Positions 24,891 to 37,222 of a stretch of 64,000 bases of DNA are shown here, in pieces. Below the pieces are notes generated by a model. The model did no database searches. It saw nothing but the letters and a program-made list of their open reading frames with translations, and had not been told where the DNA came from. The first letter of the stretch is position 1. Each line of letters begins with the position of its first letter. The position numbers were made by a program, and so were the translations under genes. The DNA is from Henckelia pumila (taxonomy: Eukaryota > Streptophyta > Magnoliopsida > Lamiales > Gesneriaceae), in assembly GCF_033568475.1 (NCBI RefSeq), contig NC_133123.1, positions 132,900,930 through 132,964,929 on the forward strand. The letters are read 5' to 3'.

Positions 24891-25792
24891 GCTGACTCAG
24901 TGAACGCCGGTCCTGACTTACGGATGACCACCAAGAAATTTTGTGACCCCTTGGAGCTAGTGTAGCTTGGATTTTGAGTTTCTTGGTATTGCATCACATG
25001 GATTTGAATTTCTTTTTGACTCTTGAAATTTCTGTCACCATTACCATTTCTTTGACTAGGACTTGTTTTGTGATATTATATTTATGAACTCCAGCTGTGT
25101 GTTTCTATACTAATCACAAATGTGAGATCTTGGTGATTACTTGAAGCAAACTTTTATGATTTTATCAGTAAGTGAAAATTTGTATGATTTGTGTTCAAGA
25201 AACATCGATAGGTCCTTTGTGCCTACTGATGGTATAGAATGTGAGATAAATGAGAAGATGGTAGTAAATTTGATGGGATGATTGGTGATTTAGATATAAT
25301 GCATTACAGGATTCATCCAGAGTCAAAAAGATACTAGTACAATTTGATCATTTGTCCGGATCAGAAATACATGTGGAGAATCTATGGTAATAACTCATTA
25401 TGCGGACTCAAATCTCATGATGTTTGGACAAATATATACAACCTTCTGATTGAAAAATGCTGTAATGTCTTTGTCAAATGTATGTACACTTCAATTATTA
25501 TTCTTCTTATTCAAACAACGATTTTGGCCATATTCGTCCTGGACTCGAAAAGATTTTCATTTCTCAAACATCTTTGGAATATGTGAACCCATCATATTTT
25601 ATGAAATCTACCTTAGTGTGTGGTATATACACCAGATGTTCGTTACGAATCCTAAAACAAGATTCCTCTCAAAGTTAGTGCAGAGAAAATTAGGAGAAAT
25701 AGAGACAGACAACTTGGTTTTTTCACAGGTACGTTGTAATAAGTGTACGTAGTATAATTAATATATATTACTATACACACAAAAAAATAATG
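24891..25792. other. Region between convergent eRF1 and OFP genes
   Basis: The first 200 or so bases are likely eRF1 3' UTR, and the right edge should hold the OFP 3' UTR, since the two genes converge. No gene or repeat is supported in between. Confidence 0.4.
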
Positions 25793-26557
25793 TTAAGATT
25801 GTAATACATTAATATCCCCCCCGTCGATGGCTCTCGGAGAAGACGAGAAAGACGAGGCGGCGGAGGAGTAGGAAGTGGAGTCGGAGTTACAGCACAGATC
25901 AGCGGCGGCGGATGATTGATCTGTAGTAGAAGTAGAAGCGAGGCCAACGAGCAAATCCACGAATGCTCCCACGATGTAACGATGATTCATTTTCCCATTC
26001 ATCTTCAAATACCATCCCAACAACTCTTCCAGGCAATCCCAATCCTTCAACCCTTGACTCTCCACCATCTCTTGCATGGATTTCTTGAAATCCATGTATG
26101 GATCACTCGACTCCAAAGCAAGCGCCACGCTCTCTTTGAACGGCAACACCACTCCTAATTCATCATCATCATCAACAACAACGTCCTTTGCGTCGTCGGC
26201 TTTCGTGACCATCGAGCTCGTGTCCCCTGGCTCGAAGAACAGCCTCTCCGATAGCCTCACACCGCGTATGATGGTCTCCAACCACTCCCCTCCTCCGTCG
26301 GAGAACTCGCCGTCCGTCGAGAAGCTCGCGCTCTCCGAGGTGTTGGTGAACCACGACTCGGGCGTCTCGGCCGGGTCGAGGTATATGGAGTTGACGGTCT
26401 TGAACATCATATTGTTGTCTAGTACGTCGCGGCCCGCTCGAAACGAGAGGGTCTTGGGATGCTTGCATGAGGGCCATTGCCAATTATAATATGAATGCTT
26501 TGCTTCATCTCTAGTCTTGAAAATGGAAGGGATCATCTTCATTTTCTTGGACATCAT
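25793..26557 (-). CDS. OVATE family protein (OFP13/16/18-like)
   Basis: A plant-specific transcriptional repressor family that binds TALE homeodomain proteins and TRM proteins and controls organ shape. Intronless, as usual. I chose the ATG at 26557 (MMSKKMKMIPSIFKTRDE) because the longer frame upstream has no ATG and encodes a hydrophobic stretch foreign to the family. This gives 254 residues. It shows the WQWPSCKHPKTLSFR box and FKTVNSIYLDP near the N-terminus, an acidic linker (VVVDDDDEL) and the OVATE domain at about 142-206 (DPYMDFKKSMQEMVE, then WDCLEELLGWYL, NHRYIVGAFVDLL). A serine-rich tail follows. The set WQWPSC/KTVNS fits the OFP13/16/18 group; the exact orthologue is not known. 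Confidence 0.92.
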   Translation of the reverse strand: MMSKKMKMIPSIFKTRDEAKHSYYNWQWPSCKHPKTLSFRAGRDVLDNNMMFKTVNSIYLDPAETPESWFTNTSESASFSTDGEFSDGGGEWLETIIRGVRLSERLFFEPGDTSSMVTKADDAKDVVVDDDDELGVVLPFKESVALALESSDPYMDFKKSMQEMVESQGLKDWDCLEELLGWYLKMNGKMNHRYIVGAFVDLLVGLASTSTTDQSSAAADLCCNSDSTSYSSAASSFSSSPRAIDGGDINVLQS

Positions 26558-26807
26558 ATGGGAGATTGGATCGATTATGGTTTTTTGCAAAAATAAAAAA
26601 TAAATAAATAATTGTAGTGTTTTTAATAGTAGTGATGAGGAAGAATATGGGGAACTCAATTTAATATAAATCGGTGGGAAATGAATTGAAAGCCAGTGGT
26701 AGGACCTCTCATGAGTGTATTCAATTCACTTTCCTATTATTTAATGCAAGCTCACAACAAATGAACCAACACTACACTTTGTCAACTTTAATATACCAAA
26801 TATATAT

Positions 26808-27137
26808 GGCAAAATTGTTTTTTTCCTCGTCTATTTCAGTTCTTTATATTTTCAGATTTCAGTTTTAGTCCGTTATCTTTATTTTTTTTTTTGGCAATTT
26901 TAGTTCTTTTTCTGACATGGCGCTGACGTGGCACCAATTCAGTGCTGATATGGAGCTGACGTGGCACCAATTCAGTGCTGATGTAGAGCTGACGTTTACA
27001 GTGCTATGTAAGCATTTTCGAATAAAAAGAACCAAAATTTTCAAAAATCAGAACATGAAGGACTACTGAAATATGAAAACATAGAGGACCAAAATCGCAA
27101 AGTGACAAACATTCATGACCAAATTTGCAGTTTTCTC
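26808..27137. mobile_element. Short non-autonomous MULE-like MITE upstream of OFP
   Basis: About 330 bp with imperfect inverted ends (GGCAAAATTG against GAGAAAACTG). The arms pair loosely over about 100 bp (TTCAGTTCTTTATATTTTCA against TTTGGTCCTCTATGTTTTCA). The flanks are a 9-bp repeat AATATATAT (26799-26807, 27138-27146), which is simple sequence and so weak evidence. The centre holds 33-bp tandem units starting at 26922, 26955 and 26988. Each full unit has TGACGTGGCACCAATTC. It has no coding capacity. Confidence 0.6.
26922..26998. repeat. Tandem 33-bp units with TGACGTGGCACCAATTC
   Basis: Two full copies and a third partial copy, spaced 33 bp. Each full copy carries TGACGTGG, a bZIP-type core, next to CCAAT. 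They lie 365-440 bp upstream of the OFP start codon, within the MITE. A regulatory role is inference. Confidence 0.7.
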
Positions 27138-27146
27138 AATATATAT

Positions 27147-27716
27147 TTCAAACAAAATAATAATTTCAATCCGTAACAAAATCTTATTTTATCTTCTATT
27201 TGGTATATTAAAATCACAGCCTCTCCCCACTTCCATTTACTGTCAACTCTCTTCTTGACTTTATTATATATGTGTGTGTATATTCTCTAAATTTTTTAAT
27301 CATGGAAAACCCATGACCCGACCACATTCTTTAAATTAAAACATTAATTACAACTCTCCGTAATTAATAATTCATGTCATCGGCAATCTCGTTGATATAT
27401 ACTATACTTGATTTAGGAATTGGGGTCGTACGTACTATGTGTTATAGTTATAGAAGGTAAAATGGTTGAATTTTGTATATGTCTTTCACGTACGGCAGAT
27501 TATATATATAAATGACAAATGATGCAAAATGAGAGATTAATTAATTATAATGTTTTATGTACAATTTGAAAGGGTAAATAAAAGTTGATGGAATTGGCAA
27601 AAATGAGTGGGAGCAGGCATGAAGAGCCAGATATCATGTGAGTCAATAAATAAACGGTTGATTGTACACAAAATTCATACTTGTCCTTGCCAACACAATA
27701 AATGGCATTATTTATT

Positions 27717-27767
<51 letters not shown>

Positions 27768-30356
27768 TGCTCACATATTTGTTTATTTAAATGTACATTT
27801 AATAGGTGGACTCCACTTCAGTCACGTATTCACATACGTGTTCATAACAACTGCTCAACGTATCAAAATTTGAGCATCAAAATTATGTCTGTGTGTGTAC
27901 ATTTAGTCAATTATATTCAATGAAATTACCAAATCTTATATATGTATTGCTTTTATTACTTTCCAAATGAGTTCATAATTTTCATGACTAGTTATGGTTG
28001 CAATTTTGTCTTCTCATACCAAATTGATGATTTGGGGTGTCCAACAATATCGAGACCCATCAATATCTATTCATCTAATGTTTTTTTTTTTTTTTGAAAA
28101 AAAAAACATTGTATAAAATATTTTTGCTTTAGAAAAAAACTCCATTTTTTCTAACCAAAACTTTTATGAAATCGTAACACAAGTTAAATAGATTTCATTT
28201 TCTACACGAGTAATGAACAAATATTATTTTTTATATATATCGAGTCGATATATCTGATAAAAAATATCATTAACACTCTTTTTTTTAAAAAAAAAAAATA
28301 CATTGACACTTTCTCATGAAACCTACTTTTTATTATTGTCTTTCTGGATTCACTTAAAATGATGTGTAGTGTCACTTCGTTTGGTTTTTAGGGAGTAGAC
28401 CCCCACCTGTGCTGGCTCCAAAACACATGAGTGGGTATAAAGTGGGACTCAGTTTCAACCGTTGGATCAAAATCCGTGGAGATATTTCCAAATTTGAGAC
28501 TTTTACATTTACATCCATAAATTTCGTATACTTTCTATTTTCCACAAAATGACACAACTTTGCTCACATTTCCATACTCGTAGACAAAAATAGAGCATGT
28601 TCCCTTCTGCACTAACTAATTATTATTCTTTTGTTGTTCTTCTTACTTTTTACTTATTTTTTAGAAACTCATTTGAAAAATATGGAGAGTAGTTTCTTAT
28701 GAGACGATTTTACTTATCTATATCTGTAATACATGTTGATTTATATATGTCTACCACCGTCGATTCGATTAAACTGAGTGTACCGAACCAAATAGACCAA
28801 AAACGAGTTAATCGATTTTTTTCCCGATTAAACCGATCATTAAGGGTGGAATTTTCTTCTCATAGTTTATCAATTGATATTCGGAAGATTATAACATTGT
28901 GTGGTATGATGAACTGGTGTGTCTCCCATCTACCATGAGTTATGATTTATGGAAAATGTTCTAAATTAATTATAAACAGGCACATGCTAAGTTGACTTAA
29001 TTGATTCCTGATTTGAATTAATTGTTTTATAATTAAGAAGCTTATTTTTCATGTATCCCGCCTTATTTGAAAAGAACTACGTAAAAAAAAAATTGAAGCA
29101 TAATAGCAATAAGAATAATCGTTGCATGCTTATTGTTGTTTTTTTAAAAAATATTCTAAATTAACTATAATAAGTGAATTGTTATAGTTGAATTGCATAA
29201 CACCTCAATTATATGCCTACTATAGTATTATTATATATTGTTTTTCGGTCGAGCTCAATTTATCTTTAAGATATTATTCCAAGTATTATTGGATAATTCT
29301 CGTTTATTTTTATATGTGAAGTTTATGATTTTTTTCATAGAATTCACGTACGAGAACGAATAAGAATTATTGGAACGTATAATAAAATAGAAACAAGACA
29401 TGGGTCTTGCATTTTAATAATAAATGAAATAGTGCATGTTTAGTGGTAATGAAAATAATTAGCTTTTAGCGTTTGGAGACTTTATTAATTAGCTTTACGT
29501 CACTATTCGAACACAATGTTTGCTTCAAACAGTTTAATACATATATTTAAAATGGGTTAAGATAAGAATTTTGATGAATAATTAATAATCTAACATAATT
29601 TATAGTAGTAATTTTTATTATATTTTTTAAAAATATATATTAAATTTGGGGGGAAAAAATTAATGCAAGATGGTTATCCTTGATGGCTATGGTCGGTAGC
29701 ATATAATTTTGCGAGAAATGAAATTATTTTAAATAAATCGGAAACAAATAAAAGGGGTATTGATTCCTTTAGTTATTCTGGTAGGGAACACCTGAATCCC
29801 GTGGACATTTAATATCTCCATTAATAATAATTACGCAATCTAATATCTTATTAGCCCACCATTTAACCACTCATCTTACACTATTAAAAAAAGGGGGTTA
29901 TATGATATCACATGCATGTAAAAAATAATAATGATACGTATATACAAAATACATTAAATTTATTTATCATTCATTAGATTTATCATTTATGAAGTGAAAC
30001 AGTACGTTATAGTGATTTTTTCTATTAAGAAAAAAAAATATACTACCAGATTTTGTTTAATTCACAGTAACAAGAACAATTGCGTTTGCACTTGCTACGT
30101 GTGTCTATATAGATCAAAATCAACATTTTGCAAGACAAAACTGTGACATTAAAACTGTTGCAATCGTAACAACAATCTCATAACTTGGAATTCGACACAA
30201 TGCATATTCCAACGCCCAAAAATGTATCGTTGCCATGGGAAAAGGCGCGGCCAATGGGACGAGTAAAAAAGACCTGGAGACAGCTAGGGAGAGAAGGTGC
30301 TGATCCAATTCATTTGCTCGTCTTCAATCTATGGGTAATTAAAGAACTGGGATTCA
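27147..30356. other. Long AT-rich intergenic region
   Basis: Lies between OFP (divergent side) and the 3' end of SerRS. It contains a (TA)n run at about 27725-27759, poly-T/poly-A pairs near 28080-28110 and 28280-28300, and otherwise unique AT-rich sequence. I found no gene, RNA gene or bounded transposon. Confidence 0.45.
27725..27759. repeat. (TA)n microsatellite
   Basis: About 17 uninterrupted TA units. Apparent open frames over it are artefacts of the dinucleotide repeat. Confidence 0.9.
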
Positions 30357-33300
30357 TTACTTGGTTTTTTTCCCTTTGGTCTCCTTGCCAGGGTCATTCT
30401 TGAAAGGAAGGAAGGTCTTACCGCCCATGTAATCTCTTAGAACATCCGGTATTTCGACCCCATCCTCCTTTTGGTAGTTCTCGAGGATGCAGCACAAAGT
30501 CCTTTCGGTTGCTGTGAGGGTTGAGTTTAACATGTGCACGTGTTTAGGTTTATCGTTACCCTGCACATGTATATGTGTAAGAAAAGTTAGGCCCTCGGGA
30601 GAGAGAACAGATTGTGAGACCACAACCACGAAAATAGTGGTTGAGGTGTTGTATAAATTTGTGTTTTCTTGAATCTTGTTGGTCCTAAAGATGCCCTGGG
30701 ATAGATTGTCTGTTGGCATGGTGTAAAATTCATGGAGAGAGGTTGACAAATCCATGCATTCTAATTTTACCTTTTTTTGTCCGTAGCGAGTTTCCAATCT
30801 TCGCGCCTGATAATCTGTACAGTTCGAGCAGGAGACCAGTTCTCTGTATGTGTTTGATGCCGGGAACCAACCCTCCAGGTCATACTTTTTTGCAGCTGCA
30901 TCATTTAGTGCCCCGGAGACAATGGCTACAACTTGATAGGGAATTTTCAGCTGTTCCAGAATAAATCATCCATAAAGTTATTGAAATTCATTCATGGTGT
31001 CAATATAAAGAAAAACAAAATGTGACCTTTAAATCAGCAGGTGTAGAGTAGGTTTCAAAACACAATTTTGCAGCAACCCATGTATAGTAAATTTTCATAG
31101 TTGACGCAATCATCGATCAAACAAGGAAAATTGAAGGAGATACCATTTTGTAGAAATCCTCGGAATTTTTTATCATTTCTTCGTGCATCTCCCATGACTC
31201 ATTTTCATTAGGGCTGGTTATACAGAATTGTTCCACCTTCTCAAACTGATGAACACGAAAAATTCCAAGGGTATCTCGACCATGTGAACCTGCTTCTTTA
31301 CGAAAGCATGACGAGTATCCGGCATATCTGATAGAACACATTATTCATAAGTAAAAACAAAAAGAAAAAGAAAAAGTAAACAAAAGAAAGTCTCAACTGA
31401 CTGCAAAAGAATAGGTTAAACTCTACAATCTAGCTATAAGACCATAGCAGGCCAAGTTACTCCATTGGTGATTAATGATGGGGATGTACTGAGATAATCT
31501 ACCTCAAAGGCAGTTGTGAAGGGTGTATCCAATCGTCTAGGTGATATGCACAAAGTGGTTGTTCAGCTGTGGCAATCAGATATTTGTCATCTCCCTCACC
31601 AGTTACCTGTTGAACATACAATCAGACAAATTTTCACTAACCAAAAATTTTTTCCATTAAGACAGCCATTCAAGTGTATGAACGAAATTGCAAGCAATAT
31701 CAGCATTGCATAAAAAAAAATCCAAACGTGGGATTTAGCAACGACATTTTTATCGTATGATAGTATAAAGAAACTCCTATCAAACAAAACATAAACCTGA
31801 TCTGAGTCTCTCAAATTGAATCAATTCATTCGACTAGTTAATAATAGCATTAAATGATGAAGTGAACCAACACTCTTCAAGTGAGAATCATATGTAAACC
31901 AACAAAACACTTCAACTCAATTCATATGCTAACCCCAAAGGCGATCTGAACTAAACTCAACTACTGTCTTTCTTCATTTTAAACCTTAATGGTTGCGAGC
32001 ACCCTCTAACATTACCTGTTTGGCATTGCTAATAATACTTGCTCTAGATATTGACAATATCGTCCATTAAAACATTTCAAGTTTGCGAGTGTATCAGGGA
32101 CAAAAATATATCATGCAAAAATTTGTATGACTCATCAGAGCATCAAATAACAAAAAATCTATTCTTCAGGTTATCATCACGAGGTTTCAGTAGCTTTTCA
32201 AATAATATTAGGCAAAATAATAGTCCTCGTGGAATAGACATCAACCAGAAATTTAGCAAAATATGGCATTGCAACACAAGAGGTGTGACAATGAAGGTGC
32301 CATTTTGGACCAAAAAATTCATATATGGTCTCCAAATAACATGCTTTGCCACTTCGAATTGCTTAACAAAGTAAGGTCTGTCTCCAGCCACCATATGGAT
32401 TTGTTACAATGATGTCTCAAAGGTCTTTTCAAAGAAATATGCGTTGTCTACACCAGTTCTCATAATACTAATCTCGAGTTGGTTAAACATTTAATAACAT
32501 TTAAAACAAAACAAAAATAAGCTAAAAATGCACTAGTAAACGTAACAAAAGCAGCAGACAGGGGTCAGTTAAAATAAGTTCTTCAAAAACTCGGGAACCC
32601 ATCTGAGCCATGGGTCAATTATAATTTTTTTTCTAGCGTGCAACTTATCAATCTCACAAAGCGTTGAGATATGGACTTTTTGTTTTCAGTTCCTACTATT
32701 TTATTTTCACCAGTTCAACACTCAAGGCCCAGTACAGCTTCAAGTGTAGCATGAAATTTCTCTAACAGTTAGTTTTTGATTTGTAAAACAAGTTAAAAAT
32801 TACCTTGTAAAGTTCTTCATCAAATTGTGTCAATTGAGCACACTTGGCCATAATTTCTTTCCGCATGAAGAATGGAGTCTGCAATGCAGTGAAGCCCCTC
32901 TTTTCCAAAAAATCAAGACCAAAATTGATCAGAGCTTGATTAAGTCGCACACCATCCCCTTTAAGATAGAAACCTCTGCCTCCTGCTACATTTGCTCCTA
33001 AAGTATACCAAATCTAGTTGTATTAGCAGGCCACTAAAATAACAATCTGCAATAATTGTGAAGTTCAAGATATTGTGGTTGAGGCATCTGCTGCTGCCAA
33101 TGTGGATCTGAAACCCTTCCCTTCACGCATGATAATAGTCAGTTATGCCCAAATCAGTCACTTATTATCAATAAAACAGAACCAGACATAACATCAATCA
33201 CGTGAACAATGAAAATACTCGAGTCTCCTTGAGAAATAGATTTCATTCATTAAAAATACAAAGAAAAATCAAAAGTAAGAAATTAGACATCAACTTTTAA

Positions 33301-34037
33301 ACGGAAGCTGAAGATAATAATGACAATAACACTCAGTACCCTTTTTTATATCCGCAATTCCCAGAAGTTCTACGAGGTCGACGTGATTTTTCAGCTTTGG
33401 TGCAGTCCACCCCTCTCCCCATGATCGTTCAACAGCGTTATTTGCCTGCAAAATATTTATTTCAATCTCTCAATTTCATCAAAAGAAAATATATGTTCAC
33501 GGAAGATAAACAACTTGAGTAAACGACACACCTCATCATTGCTGATGGGGACAGAATCATGCACAAGGTTTCCTATAATTTGCAATCTAGACTGCAGTGC
33601 TGCTAGAGCCTCTTGCACCACAGCCTCTTTCTTGGAAGTAAGTTGTTTGTTTTCCTCTGTACTTGCAATCTTTCCACTGATATCACCACCTTGCTTTCAA
33701 TATCCAACAAAAGAATTCAGTCTGATATCCAAACACAGAAATTTTTACATCAGGACCATAACTCACAATACTGAGACTGGCTATTTCTTTGTTTATCTTG
33801 TTAAACTCCTTCTTCAACTCATCCAGCTCATGTTGTCCTGCAACAAATCCCATCAAAGCTGCGTAAACCCAGAAAGAAAAATGAAGGGTGATAAGAATGA
33901 TTACGTTGGCGCCAAACAATGTCGAGTTGAATGACCTCATCGACAAGATCAACGTTGGCGAAACGACGACGCTGAGACTCTCTGATTAGTTCTGGGTTCC
34001 CGCCTTTCTCCGCCCGAAAGAGATTAATGTCCAACAT
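30357..34037 (-). CDS. SerRS: Seryl-tRNA synthetase, cytosolic
   Basis: Charges tRNA-Ser with serine in the cytosol; a class II synthetase working as a dimer. Nine exons, all GT-AG with matching phases, were traced on the minus strand: 33905-34037, 33767-33837, 33532-33693, 33340-33445, 32804-32997, 31503-31606, 31144-31327, 30771-30950 and 30357-30560. They give 445 residues, close to the plant cytosolic enzyme (about 450). The N-terminus ([20 protein letters not shown]) opens the tRNA-binding coiled-coil arm. The class II catalytic core follows: [20 protein letters not shown], motif 2 around [20 protein letters not shown], and motif 3 at [20 protein letters not shown]. It ends in a lysine-rich tail (GKKTK). 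No organelle transit peptide is seen. The gene looks intact. Confidence 0.97.
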
Positions 34038-34230
34038 GCTGATCTTATTACCAGATTGAAATGTGGAATCGATGTGAATTCGGTAAAGGAAGGAGCTTTA
34101 AGTCGGAGTTTGCAAGGAATTCACGACGGTTTTGGGCTGGAATCGGCGTCTGTTGCAATTTATTGCCCTAATTTTGTGTACGGTTGAGGCAGTACGTGAG
34201 ATAGAAATGGTGACTAGCCACAGTCGAGAT

Positions 34231-34395
34231 ATCTCGGACTCAGCCCAAGACCAAGTAAATTTACAACCTACTCGGCCCACAATCATTATCGGACTCAACC
34301 CAAGGCCAAGTAAATTTAGAACCTGCTCGGCCCATAATAGTTATCGGACTCAACCCAAGACCAAGTAAATTTACAACCTACGGCCCACAATAATC
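34231..34395. repeat. Three-copy tandem repeat of about 55 bp upstream of SerRS
   Basis: Units begin near 34231, 34288 and 34343. Each contains GGACTCARCCCAAGRCCAAG, TAAATTTA and CGGCCCA. The first copy lies about 200 bp upstream of the SerRS ATG, so it may fall in the promoter. The repeated GGCCCA box resembles plant GCCCA elements found at translation genes; a regulatory role is inference. Confidence 0.8.
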
Positions 34396-34423
34396 TTTAA
34401 TAAGGTAGTAAAAGGATTATATA

Positions 34424-34786
34424 TCTTACTATATTATTAACGAAGAGACTTTTTAATTAACAATCTTTTAATTAATTTGTGAAGCTTGATTTGAAATTAT
34501 CATTATCTCCTAACTTAATTTATTTTCAATAAAACCAAAACTATTGGGCAAATAGTCATTTTATACGGTTTCCTCTTTTCTAGCCATTAAAAGCTCACTT
34601 TGTGTCTTTTGATATTATTTTATTTACAAAAATGACACTCACTTTATAAGATATATATATATTTTTTGAATATTTGTTTATGAAACATTATATTTTTATT
34701 AATTTTTAATTTTTCAATTTATTATTTATTTTTTTCGTTAAAAAAACGAAATGTACGAGCACGCAACGCGTGCAGCGAAATACTAG
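34424..34786 (+). mobile_element. Short non-autonomous Helitron
   Basis: Begins TCTTACTATATTATTAA after an A (34423) and ends CTAG before a T (34787), the A/T insertion pattern of Helitrons. A perfect 6-bp stem GCACGC-AAC-GCGTGC ends 10 bases before the CTAG. No coding capacity (363 bp). Confidence 0.8.
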
Positions 34787-37222
34787 TTTATATATAAAAA
34801 GTTGAGGCCTTTAATGGTCCTGGACCCTGGTGGCGTCAAATAATTTTTATAAAACTATTCTCGTCCATTTTAAAAATTAATTTTTTTAAATAAAAAAATT
34901 AATAAACTTATAATTTATTCATAACTTATCATATCCATCAACTTTCAAAAAAGTTCACATATCATCTCAACAAATTGAAAATTCAAATATATTATCTTAG
35001 AAAATGACACGTTTAATATAATTTCATCATTGTTATATAAATAATAATAATAATAAAAATAATAATAATAATAATTAAAAACAAAAAAATCATAAATACT
35101 TCATTATTTATTTTTTTAATGAAAAACACGTGTTGTGTATGTCATGATCAACTAGTATAACCTAAAATATGACATTCAACATCAAATACAATTGTAAAAG
35201 TAATAATATAGTTTCATCATTTTTATCTAAATAATAATTAAAAACTATACTAAAATATCATAAACACTTCATCTTTTATTTTTTCATGAAATATGCGTGC
35301 GTTTTACATGTGTCACAATTGACTAGTAGAACCTAATATATAATACTAACAGTGTGTTTGGAAGTCTAAAAATAAAATTTGAAATTGAAATTGGATTTGA
35401 ATTTAAATTTAAATTTTAAATTCATGGAATTGAAACACCATTTTTGCGTTCTATAAAAAATTAAACTATATTTTGGAATTTGATAATATAAATTTTGGAT
35501 AAATGATATTTTGAGAAATTTATAAAAAAAACTTAAAATTTATAAGTAAAGTATATACATTTATTATTAAAAATAATTTTATTGTTTCATAAATTCAAAT
35601 TTCGTGAAATACGACTAATTTTGCCAAGATTTTAATTAACTATAAGTGAAATCTTATGAAATTCAATCAAATACAAATCTCGTTTTGAAATTTCATCTTG
35701 CCAAACCCTAAAATATTATTTTCAATTCCAAATCCCGTCTAATTTCACCGATCCAAACATTTATTAAGCGTCAAATGCTAGTGATAGTTTTTTTAGAGTA
35801 CAAGTATAAGATTACATCAATACTATAAATACACAATTGTTAAGGGTGAGACCCTGAGATCAATTGGTCTCAGGTTTGATTTCCGCTGATTGCGGGTAGC
35901 TCTCCTAATTTATTTATATAAATTTAATAAATTTTTTTGCTCAAAATAAACAAGCCTCGAGTTTATGCTCAAATCCCGTTAGTTGTACTAATATACGTAA
36001 ATCGTAATAGACATTTTTAGATCTAAATCGTGAGTCTAGCCCTTATCCGAATCAGCCAAAATGCATCCTTAAAAAAAACGTGTGCATTGTTGAATATTTA
36101 AAACCACATAAGCCTCGTGGCGAATTAATGGTCTTTCATTCTTATCCAAGACGCTCATTCTTCTTTCTCAAAGATGGCCACGTTTACTCTAATTTTTCTA
36201 AAAACTTTTTTTCAAAAAATATATAAAAATCTCGTTTAAATGATTTTTTTTAAAGTCATTTAAATGAAAATTAATGTATCCAATAAAGATTACGTTGCCA
36301 TATAGGATACGTTACTGCTGGTCAAAGTACACAAAATCAACACTAGTCGCATATGGGCAACTACAAATAAGTAATAACAAATCCACAATGGAGTTTTGAT
36401 TATATATATTTATGGACTAATTGCATATATTATATTTCACAGAGATTGTTGAAATCTCTTATTTTTATTAATCATTTTTGTTTTAAAATTTTGAGCATAA
36501 ATACCTCTAAAAACACGTAAAACAAGGGTTGAGGCTAATAAATAATTTTTTTTTTCATTAGTAATTTTTAGCAATCTTGATATTTCAGTTGGTTAGTAGT
36601 GTAATGCAATTATCCCTATTTTTATTATTTTTAAATTTAAATTACAACCTTATACAATAATCAATGATTTTTATCAACGATTCAAGTTTAAAATGATATC
36701 TTAAATGGAGATCTCATCATAACAAACCAATATCTCAATTAAAGAAAAATATACAATCAATTCAACAACAACTTTTTTTATCAACAATTTCTATCGCGAC
36801 TCTTTCGCATAAACGCATAAAACTTGTGCATGTGTTTATAGATATATGAACCGAAAAATATGGATAGTGTGGATAGTGAGTTCCTAACGTGCAAAAAAAA
36901 CAAAAGTTGTATATGAGTAAGAAAAAGAAATATTTAATTTAATTTCATGAAGATTCTAGCCGAAAGAAAGAAGTCAAAAGGAAGTTGGTTTCCAAGTTCC
37001 ACCAATTTAATTTAATTACTCAGCTAAAATACTCAAAACATTACCCTAAATTCTCCCCAACATCAAACACACGTGTGCGTACGCGTTGAAGAACGAAAGA
37101 CGATCGATTTCAGTTCCTTTAATTTAGATGTAATTGTAAACAAAATCCCACCAAATTCGATTGCGAATCGTCTCACTGTTCAGAAATCTTGGATAACAAA
37201 TTCTGACCCCTGTGGATCAACG
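34787..37222. other. AT-rich intergenic region with Helitron-like and MITE-like remnants
   Basis: Contains a directly repeated segment (about 35022-35160 and 35197-35330) whose two copies each end in a CTAGT resembling a Helitron 3' end. A loosely inverted-repeat stretch at about 35349-35765 (GTGTTTGGAA against the reverse of CCAAACAT) looks like an old MITE. The rest is low-complexity AT-rich sequence. The bases before 37223 hold the likely 5' UTR of the first MYB gene. Confidence 0.4.

Noticed and set aside
26172-26489. Open frames on the other strand or frame of the OFP gene
   Set aside because: Shadows of the GC-richer OFP coding region.
27607-27923. Open frames over the TA microsatellite
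   Set aside because: Poly-(Ile-Tyr) translation of a dinucleotide repeat; no coding signal.
30185-33934. Plus-strand open frames over SerRS
   Set aside because: They overlap SerRS exons and introns on the opposite strand and have no recognisable domain.
35349-35765. Old MITE with GTTTGGA ends
   Set aside because: The ends match only loosely and no target duplication could be fixed, so it is mentioned in the spacer but not called as an element.
35848-35905. tRNA/SINE-like stretch with GGTTTGATTTCC
   Set aside because: It has a B-box-like word with an extra base, and no A box at proper spacing or defined ends. Not enough for a SINE call.
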